Assembly: GCA_900074725.1 (NCBI GenBank)
Contig: LT598459.1
Coordinates: 506,467-570,466 of the forward strand
Length of the DNA stretch: 64,000 nucleotides
DNA from: Lachancea dasiensis
Lineage: Eukaryota; Ascomycota; Saccharomycetes; Saccharomycetales; Saccharomycetaceae
Direction: 5' to 3'
Part shown: positions 37,369 through 46,997 of the stretch, one piece after another
Numbering within the stretch: position 1 is the stretch's first letter
Layout: every line of letters starts with the position of its first letter
Notes under the pieces: generated by a model
Seen by the model: the letters and a program-made list of their open reading frames with translations, nothing else
Database searches by the model: none
Told to the model about the DNA's origin: nothing
Made by a program: the position numbers and the translations under genes

Positions 37369-38397
37369 ATGTCGGTGAACTACGACCAAGTTACAGTTGC
37401 TCCATTGGTGTTACTTTCGGTTTTAGACCACTATAAGCGTATCAATACACCGCAGCACAGGAGATGCGTGGGGGTTATCCTAGGTGATCAGCAAGGCAGT
37501 ACGCTGAGGGTAACGAACTCATTCGCACTGCCCTTCGAGGAAGACGAGAAGAATTCGGACGTGTGGTTCTTAGACCATAATTACATCGAAAATATGAACG
37601 AAATGTGCAAGAAGATCAACGCCAAGGAGAAGCTGATTGGATGGTATCACAGTGGACCCAAACTGAAGGCTGCCGATTTGCGCATCAACGACGTTTTCAA
37701 GAAATACATACCAGCTCGCCAAGCGCAGCCGTTATTGCTGATCGTGGACGTGCAGCAGCAAGGCGTGGGCCTTCCCACAACGGCTTACATGGCGGTCGAG
37801 CAAGTAAAAGACGATGGGACCTCGACGGAAAAAACGTTTCTCCATTTGCCGTCGTCGATAGAGGCAGAAGAAGCCGAGGAGATCGGCGTGGAACATCTGC
37901 TGCGCGACGTGCGTGACCAGGCCGCTGGCGGACTCTCTATCAAGCTTACGAATCAGCTGAAGTCGCTCAAGGGCTTTCAACAAAAACTAGCAGACATCAG
38001 CGCGTATCTCGGAAAGGTCAGCAATCGCGAGCTGCCAGTAAATCACATAATCTTGGGCAAACTGCAAGACGTGTTCAACCTCTTACCCAACCTTGGTGTT
38101 CCCGACGACGACGAAATGTCCACATCTGCGGAAGGGCAATTGACCGCAGCTGCTAGCACTCTACAAAAAGCCTTAGCTGTCAAGACTAATGACGAACTAA
38201 TGGTTATTTACGTGACCAATCTAGTGCGCGCAATTATCGCCTTCGACAACTTGATCGAAAACAAAATTCAAAACGGTAAATTGCAGCTTCAGCATGGACA
38301 GCAGCAAGCCGAAATGACCAACGGTGACAGGAAGCTTGAAGATGATTCTGCCCCCACCAACACCACCAAGACTACTGAAAAACATCCTTCAACTTAA
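37369..38397 (+). CDS. RPN8: 26S proteasome lid subunit Rpn8
   Basis: Translation from ATG 37369 gives [20 protein letters not shown], 342 aa (338 in S. cerevisiae). The MPN domain covers about residues 5-140 ([28 protein letters not shown]). As in all Rpn8 proteins the JAMM zinc ligands are incomplete, so it is structural and partners the active deubiquitinase Rpn11. The C-terminal helices ([34 protein letters not shown]) bundle with the other lid subunits. Position YOR261C. Confidence 0.97.
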   Translation: MSVNYDQVTVAPLVLLSVLDHYKRINTPQHRRCVGVILGDQQGSTLRVTNSFALPFEEDEKNSDVWFLDHNYIENMNEMCKKINAKEKLIGWYHSGPKLKAADLRINDVFKKYIPARQAQPLLLIVDVQQQGVGLPTTAYMAVEQVKDDGTSTEKTFLHLPSSIEAEEAEEIGVEHLLRDVRDQAAGGLSIKLTNQLKSLKGFQQKLADISAYLGKVSNRELPVNHIILGKLQDVFNLLPNLGVPDDDEMSTSAEGQLTAAASTLQKALAVKTNDELMVIYVTNLVRAIIAFDNLIENKIQNGKLQLQHGQQQAEMTNGDRKLEDDSAPTNTTKTTEKHPST

Positions 38398-38641
38398 TAG
38401 AGTATATCTTACACGCTATCATAGCTAATGTCTTAAATATTAAGGTACGATGCCACCATTTTGTCACTGTCATTCCACACTTAGCCCTCATCATCATAGA
38501 TCTTGTTCTTTCATGTGATGATGGATGTACTTAGGAAATTTTCCAGTTTTCCAAAATTTATTATCATCGAGTTGAAAGACTTTGGACTGTAATCAATTCA
38601 GTGGCATCCTTGAAGTCGTTACAAAGTTCTAAGGCCTTACC

Positions 38642-39982
38642 ATGGCTGGCGTACACCTGGCAAATGGTATTATTTTACGGAGCTTCTCTATACGGCCAGT
38701 CTCGACCGCAATTATAGGATTTAAGGGCCCAAAGTCATTGGTGCTTGGGTATAGATCTTACAGCAGCCCGAAAAATGGCGCCCAAACTAGAGCACCGCTG
38801 AATACATCTCCAGTTGAATTCTCTTCCAATATATCTGCTAAAAGCACCAAGAAAGCAAGCCAGGTCACTGTTAAAAATGCTCTGGAAGCACTTAGTTGCA
38901 CGGATGATACCACCACTCACAACGTCCAGAACCTGCCTTTCGAGGTGAAAACAGTTGATCGTGAGCAACGTCAGCAACTGCGAGCAACTTATGGATCGGT
39001 GGCGACCAAATTGAGCACAGAGAAACTGATCAAAACATATATCCAGCTGTCCAAGCCAAGGCTGACCGTTCTAGTTATGCTCAGTTGTATATGCTCCTAT
39101 GCGCTGAGTCCATCTGCGGCAACAGTGGTCGAATTAATGTCCTTAACAGTCGGTACGGCCCTCAGCTCTACAGCTGCCAATGCTATCAATATGGGAAGGG
39201 AACCGGATTTTGATCGCAGAATGATCAGAACTCAGGCCAGACCCGTTGTCCGTGGTCTCCTGACTCCAAGACAGGCCTACAAATTTGCTATGGTCACAGG
39301 CACGATAGGGGTGTCTGTTCTATATCTCGGTGTCAACACTACAGTCGCGGCGCTAGGCGCCACCAACATCGCCTTATATGCTTGGATATACACATCATTA
39401 AAGAGGAAACATATCATTAATACTTGGGTTGGTGCTCTGGTTGGGGCCATTCCCCCACTTATGGGCTGGAGTGCTGCTAATCCACTCTCTGATCCAGGTG
39501 GTTGGTGCCTAGCAGGTTTCCTTTACGCGTGGCAGTTTCCACATTTTAACACGTTAAGCCATAATATTAGAAATGAGTACAAAGACGCAGGATACGTCAT
39601 GACGTGTTGGAAAAACCCAAGATTAAATGCCAGAGTGGCTTTCAGGTATTCGCTCTTAATGTTTCCACTGTGTTTTGGCTTATCTTACTACAACGTTACA
39701 GATTGGTATTATCAGTTAGACTCGGCTATTGCAAATGCTTGGCTTTCATTTTGGGCATTCAAATTTTGGTGGCAGCAGAGGTATAACTATTCTGCTAAAA
39801 TAATAAAGGATAGGGTTAAATTCAACAAGGGTCTAGCATTAGCCAACATATACGCGCGGAAAACATTTTGGGTAAGTGTATTGCACCTACCTGCGGTCTT
39901 GATATTGGCTATTTTGCACAAGAAAGGTCGTTGGGATTGGCTTTTCGGGGATGTAAACGAGGATCAAAAGTCATTTGTATAA
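38642..39982 (+). CDS. COX10: Heme A pathway farnesyltransferase Cox10
   Basis: 446 aa (462 in S. cerevisiae). A mitochondrial presequence of about 40 residues (few acidic, SYSSPKNGAQTR) is followed from about residue 130 by a UbiA-type prenyltransferase with multiple membrane helices. The first prenyl-diphosphate motif is NAINMGREPDFDRRM (180-194); the second loop includes YKDAGYVM. The enzyme converts heme B plus farnesyl diphosphate to heme O in the inner membrane, the first step to cytochrome oxidase heme A. Position YPL172C; it is the first chromosome XVI gene to appear among the chromosome XV series. Confidence 0.96.
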   Translation: MAGVHLANGIILRSFSIRPVSTAIIGFKGPKSLVLGYRSYSSPKNGAQTRAPLNTSPVEFSSNISAKSTKKASQVTVKNALEALSCTDDTTTHNVQNLPFEVKTVDREQRQQLRATYGSVATKLSTEKLIKTYIQLSKPRLTVLVMLSCICSYALSPSAATVVELMSLTVGTALSSTAANAINMGREPDFDRRMIRTQARPVVRGLLTPRQAYKFAMVTGTIGVSVLYLGVNTTVAALGATNIALYAWIYTSLKRKHIINTWVGALVGAIPPLMGWSAANPLSDPGGWCLAGFLYAWQFPHFNTLSHNIRNEYKDAGYVMTCWKNPRLNARVAFRYSLLMFPLCFGLSYYNVTDWYYQLDSAIANAWLSFWAFKFWWQQRYNYSAKIIKDRVKFNKGLALANIYARKTFWVSVLHLPAVLILAILHKKGRWDWLFGDVNEDQKSFV

Positions 39983-40050
39983 AACAGTACTTGTAAATAC
40001 GGTAGTCCATACTTCAGCAAAATTCATATTGCAATTCTGGCCACTATTAT

Positions 40051-41550
40051 TTAACGCTCGAAAAGCCCATCATCTTCAAATTCGTCATCGTCATAGCCTT
40101 CACTGTAATCAGTGGTTTCTTCTTCTTCAGAAGTTTCCAGAGAACCGGCACTTTCGTCACTTTCCTCAAGGTAAATATGCGTCAGCGTTTCGCCCTTCAC
40201 AATAGTCTTAGGATTAACGATATAGGAGCCCTCAATGTAGGAGTTTGTGAGCTTACATTTTTTACCCACTTTCGCAAAATTACCAACAATGACGTTCTCG
40301 AGCACACATTCGTCCTCGATCTGTACGTTGTCTAGAATGACTGATCCCACAATGCGACAGCGTTTGCCTATTTGACAGTTCTTGCCAAGGACAGACAGCT
40401 TGATACTTGTTCTTTCCAAAATGGTACTGTTGGCGCCAACTACGGAATCACCTCCAATTGCGTTACCCAGAGAAGGCTGGGCCTGTGCTGCAAAGAGTGT
40501 TGATTTGACTCTTAGCATGTATCTATTCGCTTCCATGTATGCGCTCAAAACATTGGAACGGATAAAGGAGCCCAAGCTAGGCAGAATGAAGACACCAATA
40601 GTTTCGCGGGAAGATGAGTGTTGCCAAGAACGCCTCGCAAGATCGCGGAAAAGTTTGTAAAGCGACTTGTCACAATTTATTGGATCCTTTACGAGCCTGT
40701 TCTTGACACGAAAGCGGATGGGCTGAATTGATTGACGCTTGTGTATGCTTATGATGGGTTCGTCGTCATTGTCAGACTCAGTTTCCGAGCGGGCTGTAGT
40801 GAGACCGAGCGGCGCTAACAGTTCCGTGAGCTCGTAAGAACAGAAATAGATCGACGCATCCAGTAATTTCTTGGACACCGATGGATTTGGATACCGCCAC
40901 AGTAGGTGTGATCTCAGTTGCAAATACTTGGATTTGTCGACATCCTCTTTCGAATACGAGTCCAGAAGCACGGGCTGTTTCACAGAGTCGTTGTTCTCAG
41001 AATATACAGTATACGAAACATCCAGTTGCTTCTTGTCAATACTGTCTAAATTGTTGCGATATTTGACGGCCATGGCTAGATTGTCGGGGTCTCTGTTACG
41101 AAACTGATCAATAAAAATCTGTGGAGGAACTTCCGTAACAAAGTCGCACGGCAATAGAACGAAATCGCCTTTGATACGGGGAAGAAGTTCTTGCTGCAAT
41201 ATTGCACCCGTAGTGTCATGCCGGGCAGCCACAAAGCGGATGGGAATTGGTTGGCAGGGTGCTATTCCATGAACACCAGTTCCTCCATGTTGGGCCAATA
41301 GCTCATATTGACGTTTGCGGATTTCCATGTATGATCTGAGAGCCTCCTGGATTTCTTCTAAATCTTCTGTTGACGCTACTATTCCAATTTCGCCAAAACC
41401 ACCCTGCTCGCACCAATCTAAAACGTACTCTATCATATGTCTATTGGCCACGGGCAAAAGCGCTTTAACCAAGCCCGTTTCGCCTCGCGTATGCGTGAAA
41501 GGGGTTAGGGCCCTCCCATTACCACAAAGAATAAAAGCCTGCAAGTCCAT
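40051..41550 (-). CDS. GCD1: eIF2B gamma subunit Gcd1
   Basis: 499 aa (578 in S. cerevisiae). The N-terminus is a nucleotidyltransferase-like domain (LVKALLPVANRHMIEYVLDW, VLLPCDFVTEVPPQ). The C-terminus has a left-handed beta-helix of hexapeptide repeats (NCQIGKRCRIVGSVILDNVQ, NFAKVGKKCKLTNSYIEG) and an acidic tail ending FEDDGLFER, as in S. cerevisiae. With Gcd6 it forms the catalytic half of the exchange factor that reloads eIF2 with GTP. The Gln/Asn-rich insert of the S. cerevisiae protein is missing, which explains the shorter length. Position YOR260W. Confidence 0.95.
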   Translation of the reverse strand: MDLQAFILCGNGRALTPFTHTRGETGLVKALLPVANRHMIEYVLDWCEQGGFGEIGIVASTEDLEEIQEALRSYMEIRKRQYELLAQHGGTGVHGIAPCQPIPIRFVAARHDTTGAILQQELLPRIKGDFVLLPCDFVTEVPPQIFIDQFRNRDPDNLAMAVKYRNNLDSIDKKQLDVSYTVYSENNDSVKQPVLLDSYSKEDVDKSKYLQLRSHLLWRYPNPSVSKKLLDASIYFCSYELTELLAPLGLTTARSETESDNDDEPIISIHKRQSIQPIRFRVKNRLVKDPINCDKSLYKLFRDLARRSWQHSSSRETIGVFILPSLGSFIRSNVLSAYMEANRYMLRVKSTLFAAQAQPSLGNAIGGDSVVGANSTILERTSIKLSVLGKNCQIGKRCRIVGSVILDNVQIEDECVLENVIVGNFAKVGKKCKLTNSYIEGSYIVNPKTIVKGETLTHIYLEESDESAGSLETSEEEETTDYSEGYDDDEFEDDGLFER

Positions 41551-42606
41551 TCGGTTCCAATGACCAGTGGTGGTGGTGGTTGTGTCTAATGGGGACTAGC
41601 TTACAGAAAACTTGTCGAAAACTCAAAGCTCATCGCTAGAAATCTATCGCTACGCACGACGGACATATGTTACAACATTGAACATCTACGATGTATATCC
41701 ACTCGCCGATGATCGCACTAGCGCCATGCGTAACCGATCGCTCACCTTGCACTAGAATGCCGGTTATTTTTCCATTGCGTCCTCCGGTAGGACATTTAGC
41801 ACAGAATAAAAACTTAGATGGCCCACTTGTATTTTTGGCTCTGCAAGCTGACCAGACGGTCACTGTAAGGTCCCAACAGCTTTGATTCATACCGATAGGA
41901 AGCTCCTGCAATTAATTGCAAGCCACCAAGTTCAGCTAACAAGTAGCCAAATAGTACATAATGATCTTTTCAGGTGTTTAGTTCTGGAGCCCCATGAAGG
42001 ATATCTTAGGGTATTTTATTCGCGATGACATAGTTCTCACTAGTTCCTTTACGGGCTTAGCTATTCTAGACATTGTTCTTCGGATCATCGAGCGAATTGA
42101 CCACATAACATGTCCAGAGCATTTGGCCACAGGATTGCCGCAAAAGATGGCGCATCACTGAGCTACGTTAGTATAGAGTACGCATGTGGCCCAAACAAGA
42201 TTTTGTAGCTAGTCTACAAGTGATCTACAGGAATAAGATCACGATGATAGTAGTGAAACCCTTGGTAAATCTCACATGGATCGTCAACTGCAGTCGCAAA
42301 TTCAGTCAATACTGGGCAAGTGTTAGCGCAAGTAGCTGCGTTATCACAAGCAGAGATTGTCGATTAATTCAGCATCTCGGCAGTCTGGTTTCCTCGCCCC
42401 TAGCATCGCTTTTGATGTTGGGCGCTTTGTTGCTGTCTGATCTCTTCCACATATCATTAATATTTAAATTTTGACAATTTAACCATTACAGACAACTACC
42501 TTTCGCCACCGAAGTGAAAGTATTGAAGTAGGCGAGAGGCTTATCCTAGAGTCCAGGAGCTACCTCAGAGCAAAGATAGATATATTAGAAACACAATTGG
42601 ATTGAA
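41551..42606. other. Divergent GCD1/RPT4 spacer, 1.06 kb
   Basis: Holds a PACE-type element at 42501-42510 and an AT-rich run (42450-42485). Two weak frames were considered: minus 41636-41911 and plus 42184-42474 (96 codons with a hydrophobic end). Neither has recognisable homology. Confidence 0.4.
42501..42510 (-). promoter_or_regulatory. PACE-type element (Rpn4 site) upstream of RPT4
   Basis: TTTCGCCACC is the reverse complement of GGTGGCGAAA, the accepted one-base variant of the PACE site. It lies 97 bp upstream of the RPT4 ATG. Confidence 0.7.
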
Positions 42607-43902
42607 ATGAGTGCTGAGCAGGATCCTTTATTGGCCGCTTTTGAAGGAAATGCCAGTGGTGAGAGAAACGGCGAGGATGGAGGGGACGCAACAGCTTCAA
42701 ACCCTCCAAGCCAACCTCAGGAGCAAGATTTGGCTCAAGAAGCTCGCCAGCGGGCTTTGGCAAGCTTTCGTAAAAAAATCGCGGAGCACAGACGATACGA
42801 GGACCAACTCAAAAGCAAGCGTCAGGGAATTCGCGACATGGAGCGTGAATACGAACGCACTGAAACCGATATCAAAGCATTGCAGAGTATCGGACAGCTT
42901 GTAGGAGAGGTGATGAAAGAGCTGTCGGAGGAAAAATACATTGTCAAAGCGTCGTCAGGACCTCGGTATATTGTCGGTGTGCGTAACTCGGTGGATCGGC
43001 AAAAACTCAAAAAGGGAGTGCGTGTTACTCTCGATATTACGACACTCACTATTATGCGCGTGTTGCCCCGCGAAACAGACCCTCTAGTCTACAATATGAC
43101 CTCGTTTGAAGCGGGTGAAATCACTTTTGAGGGGATTGGTGGGCTAACGGACCAAATTCGGGAACTACGCGAAGTTATAGAGCTGCCATTGAAAAACCCT
43201 GAAATTTTCCAGAGAGTCGGTATCAAGTCTCCGAAGGGAGTTCTTTTGTATGGGCCTCCGGGTACTGGTAAGACTTTGCTGGCAAAAGCTGTAGCGGCTA
43301 CCATTGGCGCCAATTTTATTTTCTCGCCTGCCTCGGGTATTGTCGACAAATACATTGGTGAATCAGCCCGTATCATTCGTGAGATGTTCGCGTACGCTAA
43401 AGAACACGAGCCCTGTATTATTTTCATGGACGAAGTCGATGCCATTGGTGGTAGAAGATTTAGCGAAGGTACCTCTGCAGACCGTGAAATTCAACGTACT
43501 TTGATGGAGTTACTGACACAAATGGATGGTTTCGACAATTTGGGCCAAACTAAAATCATAATGGCCACCAACAGACCAGACACATTAGATCCTGCTCTTC
43601 TGAGACCGGGTAGACTGGATCGGAAGATAGAGATTAGTCTGCCCAACGAGACAGGCAGGTTCGAAATTTTCAAAATCCACAGTGCGAAGGTGAAGAAGTC
43701 AGGCGAGTTTGACTTCGAAGCAGCGGTGAAAATGAGTGATGGGTTCAACGGTGCCGATATTCGCAACTGTATCACGGAGGCTGGGTTCTTCGCTATTCGC
43801 GACGATCGTGAATACATTGTTCAAGAAGACTTAATGAAGGCAGTGAGAAAGGTGGCAGAGGTCAAGAAGCTTGAGGGTAAAATCGAGTACCAGAAGCTTT
43901 GA
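42607..43902 (+). CDS. RPT4: 26S proteasome ATPase Rpt4
   Basis: 431 aa (437 in S. cerevisiae). The order is an acidic N-tail, a coiled coil (about 45-95), an OB domain (about 100-155) and an AAA+ module. Walker A GPPGTGKT is at 216-223 and Walker B IIFMDE at 271-276; the sensor/arginine finger block [20 protein letters not shown] follows. It is one of six ATPases of the proteasome base that unfold and translocate substrates. CTG codons at the conserved leucines of [10 protein letters not shown] show a standard genetic code. Position YOR259C. Convergent with HNT3, 47 bp apart. Confidence 0.98.
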   Translation: MSAEQDPLLAAFEGNASGERNGEDGGDATASNPPSQPQEQDLAQEARQRALASFRKKIAEHRRYEDQLKSKRQGIRDMEREYERTETDIKALQSIGQLVGEVMKELSEEKYIVKASSGPRYIVGVRNSVDRQKLKKGVRVTLDITTLTIMRVLPRETDPLVYNMTSFEAGEITFEGIGGLTDQIRELREVIELPLKNPEIFQRVGIKSPKGVLLYGPPGTGKTLLAKAVAATIGANFIFSPASGIVDKYIGESARIIREMFAYAKEHEPCIIFMDEVDAIGGRRFSEGTSADREIQRTLMELLTQMDGFDNLGQTKIIMATNRPDTLDPALLRPGRLDRKIEISLPNETGRFEIFKIHSAKVKKSGEFDFEAAVKMSDGFNGADIRNCITEAGFFAIRDDREYIVQEDLMKAVRKVAEVKKLEGKIEYQKL

Positions 43903-43949
43903 ATATAACGAAGCTTACATAGAAGTATGTTACCTAGAGATGCATTTTT

Positions 43950-44579
43950 TTAATCAAATCGTTTTCGAAACTCCTGGTCCAGATGCAATTTTAGTTGAGA
44001 AAACCTGTTTTTGAAGTTCTCCTGACAATACACGCACTTAAGTTCACTTTTCTTAATAACAGCGTCTTCCATATGTCTAGTATCTACAGTATCAATAGGC
44101 AGTTGTTCCCAATTCTTGAAGAACTCTGTGTTAAAGGAATTGTAATGCTTCTTATTTTTGAGCCTTTGGGAATGGAAATCTAATGTCATAACATGAATGT
44201 GTAAATTGTTCATAGATGGGACGCTGTGCACACCGACTTGTGTGAAAGTATTCACAAAGAAATCGAAGTTGAGAAATTGTGCATTTGTCTCGAACGGCTT
44301 CAGTGCCGCAGCTTTCCACGCATGCTTTCGAGTGAAGGTTTTGAATAAATGATTTAAAGCCCGATCAATGTAAGGTTGCAGTTTTTCTTTCTCTTCAGTT
44401 TTCAAGGCCCATGCTTTTGTTATACTCAGTTTTTGGTTTCTCGGGATCACCAAAAGATGGCATTCGCTTTTGGCGTAGCGATCTTTGACAATCGAAACAT
44501 GAGAATCGTAGAAGATCACGTCTTCTGCTCTCGTTTCGGGCTTTTCTACGTAAACATTTAGAGCGTCTCTAAATGACAT
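43950..44579 (-). CDS. HNT3: Aprataxin-like DNA 5'-adenylate hydrolase Hnt3
   Basis: 209 aa (217 in S. cerevisiae). A HIT domain with SVPSMNNLHIHVMTLDF holds the active-site histidines; the first HIT histidine is replaced by Asn, as I recall also for S. cerevisiae. The next block, KNKKHYNSFNTEFF, is typical of aprataxins. A C-terminal zinc finger (CVYCQENF ... LHLDQEF) grips DNA. The enzyme removes AMP from abortive ligation products at DNA breaks in the nucleus. Position YOR258W. Confidence 0.95.
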   Translation of the reverse strand: MSFRDALNVYVEKPETRAEDVIFYDSHVSIVKDRYAKSECHLLVIPRNQKLSITKAWALKTEEKEKLQPYIDRALNHLFKTFTRKHAWKAAALKPFETNAQFLNFDFFVNTFTQVGVHSVPSMNNLHIHVMTLDFHSQRLKNKKHYNSFNTEFFKNWEQLPIDTVDTRHMEDAVIKKSELKCVYCQENFKNRFSQLKLHLDQEFRKRFD

Positions 44580-44761
44580 TTTGTCGCTAGTAGTTTGTTG
44601 TGTTTGTCAATGGATTAGTTGCCTTTGAACTACGTTTAATTTCCGGGACCGCAGGTTTAACTTGAGAGTTGATTCCAAGATGACATTATGTATTGTGCAA
44701 CAGTTCTATGTACAGTGAGAAAATCTAAGGGATATTCTTGGGCATGATGCAGCTAGGTACA

Positions 44762-45643
44762 TCACAGGTTCTTGCTCAGATGCTCGAAGATCTTGTTTCC
44801 GATCAGTTCTTTATCCTGCTCGGAGAGTTTACGTTTTGGTACAGATGCCTGTTCCTTTCTCTCAGCAACATAGGCCTTCTTCGTCTCAGACAAAGGCATC
44901 TTAGGTGCTACAAGTTTGGCAATATCGCTAGCCGATAGGGTTCCTCTTCTAAACTTCGACTTCGGATTGCGGACCGTGAGTAAAGCACCCTGTGGAATAG
45001 GATTTTGAGCTATACTAGACACCCAAAAAGTCTGCTCTCTTGCAACTTCTGGGGCCGTGGCCAAGGAGCCGTCTGGTTTGGCTTCGGGCTTGGGCCACGG
45101 TATCACCAAATCCTCTTGCCCTGAGACACAACGATACGGCATCATCTTCTTGTATTCGCTGTCGTAATAGGAGCCCCGATATACAATATCGCGAACGGCC
45201 ACAGTTTTGGTAGCTCCAGACACTGCTGGATCGTCAATATCGGCCACCAGTTTGACGTCTTTTTGCGCAACGGCCATAGGAAAAGTCACCATGTGTGAGT
45301 TCTGACCCTCTGACCAAAACTGTTTTGGTACTGGAACCGTCTTCGTGGGTCCATTTTCGTCCAGCACGAACCCATTGGTTTCTCTGTCCAACTGCTGAAT
45401 TACGCAAACTTGTCCCTTCCATTTGCCTTTGGTCACAACCACCCGGTCGCCTGGCATGTATTTCCAATCTCTGGCCGTTTGAAACTTTTCATGGTCTTCA
45501 ACTCTGGGAATAGAGGGTACTAAAAATGATGGCATAGACTTTTCCTCGAACTTTTTGAAATGGTCAACCAAATGCTTGGGCCTGGCTTCCACTTGTTTTA
45601 AAAACCGGCTTCCAGCCTTTGAAAGATGCTGATAACCGGACAT
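44762..45643 (-). CDS. MRPL40: Mitochondrial large ribosomal subunit protein uL24m (Mrpl40)
   Basis: The ATG at 45643 (MSGYQHLSKAGSRFL) gives 293 aa, close to the 297 of S. cerevisiae; three GTG-led codons upstream were dropped. The KOW motif of uL24 is at about residues 67-95 (MPGDRVVVTKGKWKGQVCVI), followed by the conserved DENGPTKTVPVPKQFW. The long C-terminal extension (FRRGTLSASDIAKLVAPKMP) is specific to fungi. It is a structural protein of the mitochondrial 54S subunit. The basic N-terminus is the likely import signal. Position YPL173W. An RRPE lies 133 bp upstream. Confidence 0.96.
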   Translation of the reverse strand: MSGYQHLSKAGSRFLKQVEARPKHLVDHFKKFEEKSMPSFLVPSIPRVEDHEKFQTARDWKYMPGDRVVVTKGKWKGQVCVIQQLDRETNGFVLDENGPTKTVPVPKQFWSEGQNSHMVTFPMAVAQKDVKLVADIDDPAVSGATKTVAVRDIVYRGSYYDSEYKKMMPYRCVSGQEDLVIPWPKPEAKPDGSLATAPEVAREQTFWVSSIAQNPIPQGALLTVRNPKSKFRRGTLSASDIAKLVAPKMPLSETKKAYVAERKEQASVPKRKLSEQDKELIGNKIFEHLSKNL

Positions 45644-46316
45644 TTTGAACACACTCTGCTATCTGCTAACCAAATAAGTCTATAGGGCTTCCAGAATATC
45701 GCTGGAAATGCGGTCCGATAGACTGGGTTATGCCGCTATTTTCGATCTGTCTATGTATAGAGGTAAATGTAATTCAAAATTTTTCAAAATACTAACACAC
45801 ATTATAGACTGTGACAGAAGTACAAAATACACGTACTAAGCAAGTGGTAACTGATGCCAAACACAGCACCAGTGGAGCTGCCCGGACCCCCAATTTGCTC
45901 CTTGTAAAACAGATTTTGATATGAGACATCCGATCTGGTCGTCCAAGGTCAGTGTCCAACCAGATACTGGTTCAAGTCTGAGAGAACCCTTTCGAATTAC
46001 CGTGCCAGAAATGCGCGTGGGCCAGCGGGTGAGACATCGTTCTACTTTGCGATATTTTCTCGTAGCACCGTCTTCGGTGTAGGAGGTCCAGAGAAGTTTT
46101 CCATCCGCACGCCATAATAGTACAAAGTGATCACTTAGCTTGAGTAAACTGATGTTGCTTGGCGATCTAGCGCGTGTGTTTTCTCGATGCAACGGGTGAA
46201 CAGTGGCATCTTGTCTCCATATGGCCACAATGGTCAAGAAATAGAACCCGTTTATAGTACAGTAGGCGGAGCTTCCCAGTGAGCTGGTTGCTGTGCAAAT
46301 GTGATGCGTGCGGTCT
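45644..46316. other. Spacer between MRPL40 and CDC31
   Basis: 673 bp. It carries the MRPL40 promoter with an RRPE (45776-45786). A long minus-strand frame (to 46387) crosses it and is listed separately. A TACTAAC at 45790-45796 on the plus strand has no matching 5' splice site. Confidence 0.45.
45776..45786 (-). promoter_or_regulatory. RRPE element upstream of MRPL40
   Basis: AAAATTTTTCA on the plus strand is TGAAAAATTTT on the coding strand, exact RRPE, 133 bp upstream of the MRPL40 ATG. RRPE-type AATTTT motifs before mitochondrial ribosomal protein genes are reported for yeasts outside the WGD clade and are lost in S. cerevisiae. Confidence 0.55.
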
Positions 46317-46387
46317 TTACATGTCCGTACATATGGCAATGAACTCGCGCTCGCTAATTTCGCCATCATCGTCAAGATCGAACTCAT
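45836..46387 (-). CDS. Unassigned ORF overlapping the CDC31 3' end, 183 aa
   Basis: A true ATG at 46387 opens 183 codons. The first 71 bases overlap the end of CDC31 in another frame, and there is no ATG after residue 8, so a later start is impossible. The downstream part ([36 protein letters not shown]) has globular-looking composition with many Trp and Leu. I recognise no family, and S. cerevisiae has no gene between CDC31 or NIP100 and MRPL40. It could be a lineage-specific gene, a relic or chance. Confidence 0.25.
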   Translation of the reverse strand: MSSILTMMAKLASASSLPYVRTCKDRTHHICTATSSLGSSAYCTINGFYFLTIVAIWRQDATVHPLHRENTRARSPSNISLLKLSDHFVLLWRADGKLLWTSYTEDGATRKYRKVERCLTRWPTRISGTVIRKGSLRLEPVSGWTLTLDDQIGCLISKSVLQGANWGSGQLHWCCVWHQLPLA

Positions 46388-46847
46388 CGATCATCGCCCG
46401 TAGCTCATCGTCTGTCAAATTTTCTCCTAGTTCTTTGGCCACGCGTCTCAGGTTCTTCAGGCTTATTTTCCCCGTATTGTCGTCGTCAAACAGTTGGAAG
46501 GCACGTCTGATCTCGTCCAATGGGTCTCTATTTAAGATTTTCTCGCCCATCACCACAAAAAAATCGTCATAGTGCATCAGCCGTCTGCCATCTCGGTCGT
46601 GCTTCTCCAGCAGCTCTAGTAATTCCTGTTTTGACAGGTCAAACCCCAACGCCCGTGCTGCAACTTTGAGCTCATGATAGTCCACAAACCCATCGTTGTT
46701 CATGTCGAACAATGAAAAAGCCTCGAATATTTCTTGTTTGTTTTCTTCCAGCAACTCCTTCTGTAGCACCCCGTTTTCTGTCCCAGAAGCTTTGAAAGAG
46801 CCAGCACCATTGAGAGGGCCCCTTGGAGTGCTTCTTCTGTGGTTCAT
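46317..46847 (-). CDS. CDC31: Centrin Cdc31
   Basis: 176 aa (161 in S. cerevisiae), with a longer, basic N-terminal tail ([14 protein letters not shown]). There are four EF hands. The first ([12 protein letters not shown]) and fourth ([12 protein letters not shown]) loops are canonical calcium binders. The second ([12 protein letters not shown]) and third ([12 protein letters not shown], Asn at the last position) are degenerate. Cdc31 works at the half-bridge with Kar1 and Sfi1 in spindle pole duplication and is also part of the TREX-2 and Rad4 complexes. Position YOR257W. Divergent from NIP100, 150 bp between starts. Confidence 0.96.
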   Translation of the reverse strand: MNHRRSTPRGPLNGAGSFKASGTENGVLQKELLEENKQEIFEAFSLFDMNNDGFVDYHELKVAARALGFDLSKQELLELLEKHDRDGRRLMHYDDFFVVMGEKILNRDPLDEIRRAFQLFDDDNTGKISLKNLRRVAKELGENLTDDELRAMIDEFDLDDDGEISEREFIAICTDM

Positions 46848-46997
46848 TGAGTAGCTGGGTTCAGTTTTCAGCGCTTGTCTGTAGGTCGACTTTAGATGTG
46901 TGGTGTTCCACTTAATTGATTACAGCTTAATTTCAATATATTATATTTACGCTACGTCTATTTGAACTACGGACAACAGGAAACACGACTTTGTTAT

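Noticed and set aside
41636-41911. 91-codon minus-strand frame upstream of GCD1
   Set aside because: It has several Cys pairs, but no conserved pattern. No homolog is known at this place.
42184-42474. 96-codon plus-strand ORF with a hydrophobic C-terminus
   Set aside because: It has a true ATG, but it lies in the RPT4 promoter, ends just before the PACE site, and has no homology or TATA support.
45790-45806. TACTAAC with downstream TATAG on the plus strand
   Set aside because: No GTATGT upstream and no plus-strand gene whose exons it could join; NIP100 starts 1.2 kb away with a complete N-terminus.
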